From positions 78,175,945 through 78,239,944 of the forward strand of contig OY744523.1 of the NCBI GenBank assembly GCA_963556195.1: DNA of 64,000 nucleotides. Reading direction: 5' to 3'. The stretch is from Sepiola atlantica. Taxonomy: Eukaryota > Mollusca > Cephalopoda > Sepiida > Sepiolidae. The notes beneath the pieces were generated by a model. That model did no database searches, had not been told where the DNA came from, and worked only from the letters and a program-made list of their open reading frames with translations. The position numbers and the translations under genes are program-made. Shown piece after piece: positions 58,701 to 64,000 of this stretch (positions are counted from its first letter, which is position 1; every line of letters starts with the position of its first letter).

Positions 58701-59290
58701 TTGAAAATGATTAAGAACATCATCAGAGGATTGAAAATGATGAAGAATATCATGAGGGGGTTGAAAATGATAGAGATGACAATGAGAGGATTGCTAATGC
58801 TGAAGAATACCATGAGAGGATTGAAAATGATGAAGAATATCATGAGAGGATTGAAAATGATGAAGAATATCATGAGTGAATTGAAAATGATGAAGAGTAG
58901 CATGAGGGGAATGTAAATGATGAAGAATACCATGAGGGGATTGAAAATGATGAAGAATACCAAGAGACGATTGATAATGAGGAAGAATATCATGAAAGGA
59001 TTGAAAATGATGAAGAATATCATGAGAGGATTGAAAAGGATTAAGAATACCATGAGAGGTTTGAAAATGATGAATAATATTATGAGAGGATTTAAAATGA
59101 TGAAGAATACCACGAGGGGATTGAAAATGATGAACAACATCATGAGGGGATTGAAAATGATGAAGAACATCATGAGGGGATTGAAAATGATGAAGAACAT
59201 CATGAGGGGATTGAAAATGATGAAGAACATCATGAGAGGATTGAAAATGATGAAGAAAATCATGAGGGGATTTAAAATGATTAAGAATAT
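55715..59290. repeat. 30-bp minisatellite, about 119 copies
   Basis: The unit is GATTGAAAATGATGAAGAAT plus ATCATGAGAG with frequent single-base variants. I see very few indels: a 3-bp loss near 55985, a 1-bp gain near 56895 and a 1-bp loss near 57537. Because 30 is a multiple of three, open frames of 393, 180 and 590 codons arise on the minus strand, repeating FNPLMIFFII, with shorter ones on the plus strand repeating MMKNIMRGLK. Higher-order periods are visible: 240 bp (58021 and 58261) and 420 bp (56701 and 57121). It is most simply a non-coding minisatellite. Confidence 0.95.
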
Positions 59291-61453
59291 CTATGATACA
59301 TTATACATGATACATATCTATTATACATAATACATATCTATGATACATATACATGATACATATCTATGATACATGATACATATCTCTGACACATGATACA
59401 TGATACATATCCATGATACATATCCATGATACATATCCATGATACATGATACATGATACATATCTATGATACATGATACGTATCCATTATACATGATACA
59501 TATCCATGATACATATTCATGATACATAATACATATTCATAATACATTATACATATCCATGATACATGATACATATCCATGATGCATATCCTGATACATA
59601 TCTATGATACATGATAGATATCCATGATACATATCAATGATACATATCCATGATATATATTCACGATACATATCCATAATACATGATTCATATCCATGAT
59701 ACATGATACATATACATGATACATGAGACATATCCATAATAAAAACAATGACAAATGATACATATCTATGATACATATCCGTGATTCATGATACATATCA
59801 ATGATATATAAACATGATACATATCTATGATACATGATACATATCTATAATACATGATACATATCCATGGTACAGGATACATATCTATGGTACATATCCA
59901 TGATACATATCCATGATACATATCCTTGATACATGATACATATCCATGATACATATCCTTGATACATGATACATATCCATGATACATATCCTTGTTACAT
60001 GATACATATCTATGATACCTATCCATGGTACATTATACACATCAATGATACATATACATATCTGTGATACATGATACATATTATTTATACGTCTCCATGA
60101 TACATATCTTAGATACATGATACATATCCGTGATACATGATACATATCCATGATACATATCCATTATACATATCCATGATACATGATACATGATAATATC
60201 TATGGTACATAACACATATCTATGATACATGATAAAAATACATGATACATATCCATGATCCATGATACATGGTACATATCTATGATACATGCTACATATT
60301 AATGATACATTATGCATATCTATGATACATGATACATATATATGATATATGTTTCATGATACATATGATATATGATATATGTTACATGATATATATGATA
60401 CATGATACATATCCATGATACATCATACATATCGAAGATACATGATACATATACAAGATACATATCCATGATACATATCCATATCCATATCCATGATACA
60501 TATCCATGATACATGATACATATCTATGATACATAACACACATCTATGATACATGATACATATGTATGATACATGATACATATACATGATACATATCCAT
60601 GAAACATATATATAAATTCAATGATACATATACATGATACATATCCATGATAGATGATACACATCCATGATATATATCCATGATACATACCCATGATACA
60701 TATACATACCCATGATACATATACATATACATGATACATATAAATGATACATGATTCATATCTATGATACATAACACATATCTATGATACAGTATACATG
60801 ATACATACCTATGATACATGATACATATCCATCATACATATTCATGATATATGATACATATCCATGATACATATCAATGATACATGATACATATCATGAT
60901 ACTTATCCATGATACATTATACATATCCATGATGCATATCCATGATACATTATACATATGCATGATACATGATAAATATCCATAATACATATCCATGATT
61001 CATATCCATGATACATGATACATATCCATGATACATATACATATACATGATACATACACATGATACATAATACATATACATTATACATGATACATATCCG
61101 TAATACATATCCATGATACATGATACATTTCCATGATACATGATACATATCCATGATACATATACATATTTATGATACTTATCCATGATACATGATACAT
61201 ATCCATGATACATGATACATATACATATCCACGATACATGATATATATATATATATACCAATACATGATACATATCCATGATACATATACGTATACATGA
61301 TACATACACATGATACATACACATGAGACATATACATGATACATATACATGATACATATACATGATACACGATATATATACATTATACATATACATATAC
61401 ATATACATGATACATATACATGATACATGATACATATCCATGATACATATCCA
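59291..61453. repeat. GATACAT / ATCCAT composite array
   Basis: About 2.16 kb built from the 7-mer GATACAT and 6-mers such as ATCCAT, ATCTAT and ATACAT in irregular order (13-bp and 20-bp super-units). It begins immediately after the 30-bp array. The Y/H/C/M-rich antisense open frames (60-173 codons) are artefacts. Confidence 0.95.
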
Positions 61454-61704
61454 TTTTTCAACGTTAATCACTAGTAATTTGTAAATTATCCAATGTATTT
61501 ATATAATAACTTCATAAAAATGCTGACTCACTAAACATGCTCCATAATCCCTTGCCGGATGTACACGTCTTGCCCTAATTTGTGTACGGTTGTATCAGGT
61601 TCCCATAACTTCTGTCCGGATGCATCAATAACAACATAGGAAGGCAACCGGTAAGAGTGATGTCAGTAGTTCTCAGGAGGCCTACTTGATTTGCAAAGTA
61701 ATGT
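61454..61704. other. Spacer between arrays
   Basis: About 250 bp of ordinary sequence with no gene or motif. Confidence 0.7.
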
Positions 61705-62062
61705 AGGTGCTTCTGAAGTATAACGGTCTCTAGAAATATTGGTGCTTCTAAAGTATAACGGTCCCACAGGAATGTTGCTTCTAAAGTATAATGATCCCCA
61801 GGAATGTTGATGCTTCTAAAGTATTACGGTCAACAGGAATGTTGGTGCTTCTACAGTATAACGGTCCCTAGAAATATTGGTGCTTCTAAAGTATAACGGT
61901 CCCTCCCCAGGAACGTTGGTGCTTCTAAAGTATAACGATCCCTAGAAATATTGGTGCTTCTACAGTATAACGGTCCCCACAAATGTTGATGCTTCTAAAG
62001 TATGACGGTCCTCCCCCCCAGGAATGTTGGTGCTTCTAAAGTATAACGGTCCCTAGAAATAT
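61705..62062. repeat. ~35-bp minisatellite (GGTGCTTCTAAAGTATAACG type)
   Basis: About ten units of GGTGCTTCTAAAGTATAACG followed by GTCCC and either TAGAAATATT or a CAGGAATGTT-like ending. The two endings alternate irregularly and lengths vary. Confidence 0.93.
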
Positions 62063-62410
62063 AAGTGCTTCTCCAGTATAGGGACCAGGGGTACTTCTAC
62101 AGTATAGGACCCAGCACCAGGGGTGCTTCTAAATTTAGGACCCGGAGGCTTCTGCAGAATAGGGCCAATGGGTGCTTCTCCAGTATAGGGACTAGGGGTG
62201 CTTCTCCAGTATGGGGACCAGGGGTGTTTCTACAATATAGGACCCAGTACCGGGGGTGCTTCTACAATATAGGACCCGGAGGCCTATGAAGAATAGGGAC
62301 CATGGGTGCTCTGAAGTATAGCGGCCAGGGGTTCTTCTACAGTATAAGACCCAGCACCAGGGGTGCTTCTACAATATAGGACCCGGACGCTTCTGCAGTA
62401 TGGTTCATTG
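62063..62410. repeat. ~32-bp minisatellite (GGTGCTTCTACAGTATAGGA type)
   Basis: About ten units of GGGGTGCTTCTACAGTATAG plus GACCCAGCACCA or GACCCGGAGG. It shares GTGCTTCTA-AGTATA with the preceding array, so the two derive from a common unit. Confidence 0.9.
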
Positions 62411-62590
62411 ATATGACCGAGGCACCTCGGAAATTTTTTTTCTTTCTTTAACTGAAAATATTTCTATGTATAGGGAAGGGTAAAAAAAAAAATTTCTTTC
62501 GAGGGCGGTTAAATTTTTTTTTCTTTTAAATTAAAAATATTTCTAAGTATGTGGGAGGATGAAAAAAAAAGTTTTCTTGCGTGGTGCCAA
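62411..62590. other. Spacer with a duplicated A/T-run segment
   Basis: Two related ~90-bp segments (TTCTTT-AA-TGAAAATATTTCTA then G-rich then poly-A) at about 62438-62500 and 62518-62575. Confidence 0.7.
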
Positions 62591-63740
62591 AAAAAATAGT
62601 ATGGCGGCGATAGGTACGAATATAGTATGCGCACCGGGCCGGCGATAGGGATATACATAGTATGTGCACTGGAGTGACAATAGGTACGTATATAGTAGTG
62701 CATAAGGGTGCCGATAGGTACGTATTTAGCATTCACACCGGGGTGGCGATAGGTACGTATTTAGCATTGGCACCGGGGCGGCGCTATGTACATATTTAGT
62801 ATTCGCACTGAGGCAGCGATATGTACATATGTAGTATGCACACTGGGTCGTCGATAGGTACGTATATAGCATGTGCACATGGACGGCAATAAGTACGTAT
62901 ACAGCATGTGCACCGAGCCGGTGATCGGTACGTATATAGCACGCTCAGTGGGGCGGGGATAAGTACGTATATAGCATGCGCAACGGGGCGGCGATAGGTA
63001 CGTATTCAGCATTCGCACCGGGTGGATGATAGGTATGTATTTAGCATTCGCATTGGGGCGGCGATAGGTACATATTAAGCATTCACACCGGGGTGGGGAT
63101 AGGTACGTATTTAGCATTAAGGGGTGGCGATAGGTACGTATATTGCATGTGCACATGGGCAGCAAAAAGTACGTATATAGCATGTGCACCGGGCCGGTGA
63201 TAGGTATGTATTTAGCATGCGCTCCGGGGCGGCGATCGGTACGTATACAGCACGCGCAGCGGGGCGGCGATAGGTACATATATATAACGGGCACCAGGGC
63301 GGCGAAAGGTACGTATTTAGCATTCAAACCGGGGCAGCGATAGGTACGTATTTAGCATTCGCACCAGGGCAGCGATATGTACATTTTTAGTATTTGCATT
63401 GGGGCAGTGATAGGTACTTATGCAGTATGCACACTGGGGCGGCAATAGCTACATATTTAGCATTCGCACCTGGGTGGCGATAAGTACGTATTTAGCATTT
63501 GCACCGGGGCGGGGATAGGTACGTATTTAGCATTCGCACTGTGGCGGCGATAGGTACTTATATTGTATCTGCACCCAGGGCGGCGATAGGTACTTATATA
63601 GTATCTGCACTGGGGTTGCGAAAGGTATGTATATATTATGTGCACTGGGGCGGCGATAGGTACGTATATAGTATGTGCACCGGGGTGGCAATAGATACGT
63701 ATATAGTATGAACACCGGGGCGGAGATAAGTACCTATATA
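62591..63740. repeat. 35-bp GC-richer minisatellite, about 33 copies
   Basis: The unit is GGGGCGGCGATAGGTACGTA plus TTTAGCATTCGCACC, with variants ATATAGCATGTGCACC and ATATAGTATGTGCACT. It contains palindromic TACGTA and GTGCAC-type words. Three units make 105 bp, which gives a 35-residue repeat in open frames (188 codons on the minus strand); I read these as artefacts. The array is much richer in G on the plus strand than its surroundings. Confidence 0.95.
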
Positions 63741-64000
63741 GAAGGCGCAGACAGAGGTATTACTTTTTATAGAAATAAGTCATACTATTGCCCTGGGAAA
63801 CCTATGATGAAATGGTGGGGAAGAAACAGCTTTCGCAAAAGGCAAAATTAGAAAGTAGCGGTGAAATGGGGCGACCAGGGAAGAGAAAAGTAGAAAGATA
63901 AAGAGACGGCTATAGAGAGAGGGACAGAAATAGAAGTTTTAATATAAAGATGTTACACACGCGATTTTTCTTCAATTATATGTTTTTATGACCCCGAGCA
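63741..64000. other. Non-coding end of window
   Basis: No gene or repeat seen in the last 260 bp. Confidence 0.6.

Noticed and set aside
57491..59263. 590-codon hydrophobic repeat protein on the minus strand
   Set aside because: Every unit is a 30-bp minisatellite copy and the frame is naturally poor in stop-prone codons. There are no flanking gene signals, so I do not call a gene.
60950..61471. 173-codon Y/H/M/C-rich frame
   Set aside because: A direct translation of the GATACAT/ATCCAT array.
62761..63327. 188-codon minus-strand frame with a 35-residue repeat
   Set aside because: Produced by three 35-bp units per 105 bp; no other support for coding.
55715..63740. CRISPR-like array
   Set aside because: Units are contiguous with no unique spacers, in a eukaryotic context with no cas genes.

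Overview
This is non-coding, repeat-rich eukaryotic DNA. It is very AT-rich, with dense (TA)n, (TAA)n and (TG)n microsatellites, a tRNA-derived SINE, several LINE fragments, hAT and Tc1/mariner remnants, and long tandem arrays. I found no rRNA or tRNA gene, no CRISPR, no prokaryotic operon and no convincing host protein-coding exon. The mix fits an invertebrate metazoan. I lean to a lophotrochozoan, perhaps a cephalopod or other mollusc, but the sequence does not prove this. Almost every long open frame is a transposon gene or a by-product of a tandem repeat.

Layout. 0-8.5 kb: dispersed repeats, one tRNA-SINE, LINE 3' ends and a mariner-like relic with its core deleted. 8.5-16.8 kb: six copies of one restriction-like-endonuclease (RLE) non-LTR retrotransposon, three forward then three reverse, with (TAA)n or (ATT)n at most of the borders. 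One copy is nearly intact: a DNA-binding N-terminus, an RT with YMDD, a CCHC finger and an RLE, all in one frame broken by a single TAA. 17-24.8 kb: a second tRNA-SINE, more LINE relics and (TA)n. 24.8-27.8 kb: a 53-bp satellite with an exact 1,000-bp higher-order period. 29.7-30.8 kb: a mariner relic. 33.5-36.1 kb: two MITE-like elements with terminal inverted repeats and 8-bp target duplications. 40.2 and 48.7 kb: two copies of a short element whose head resembles U2 snRNA (a snRNA-headed SINE); the second copy sits inside a 24-bp AT-rich array. 49.1-50.7 kb: a LINE endonuclease region. 53.1-53.4 kb: a near-perfect 286-bp palindrome. 54.2-55.15 kb: a Tc1-type transposase relic. 55.7-63.7 kb: five unrelated or loosely related tandem arrays back to back (30 bp, 7/6 bp, about 35 bp, about 32 bp, 35 bp).

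How the parts interact. The genes here are selfish elements that insert into each other and into microsatellites. The strongest candidates for something undescribed are the U2-headed SINE family, the (TAA)n-associated RLE element cluster with its separately occurring 3' UTR copies, and the large palindrome. All family assignments come from motif reading only; no database search was run.
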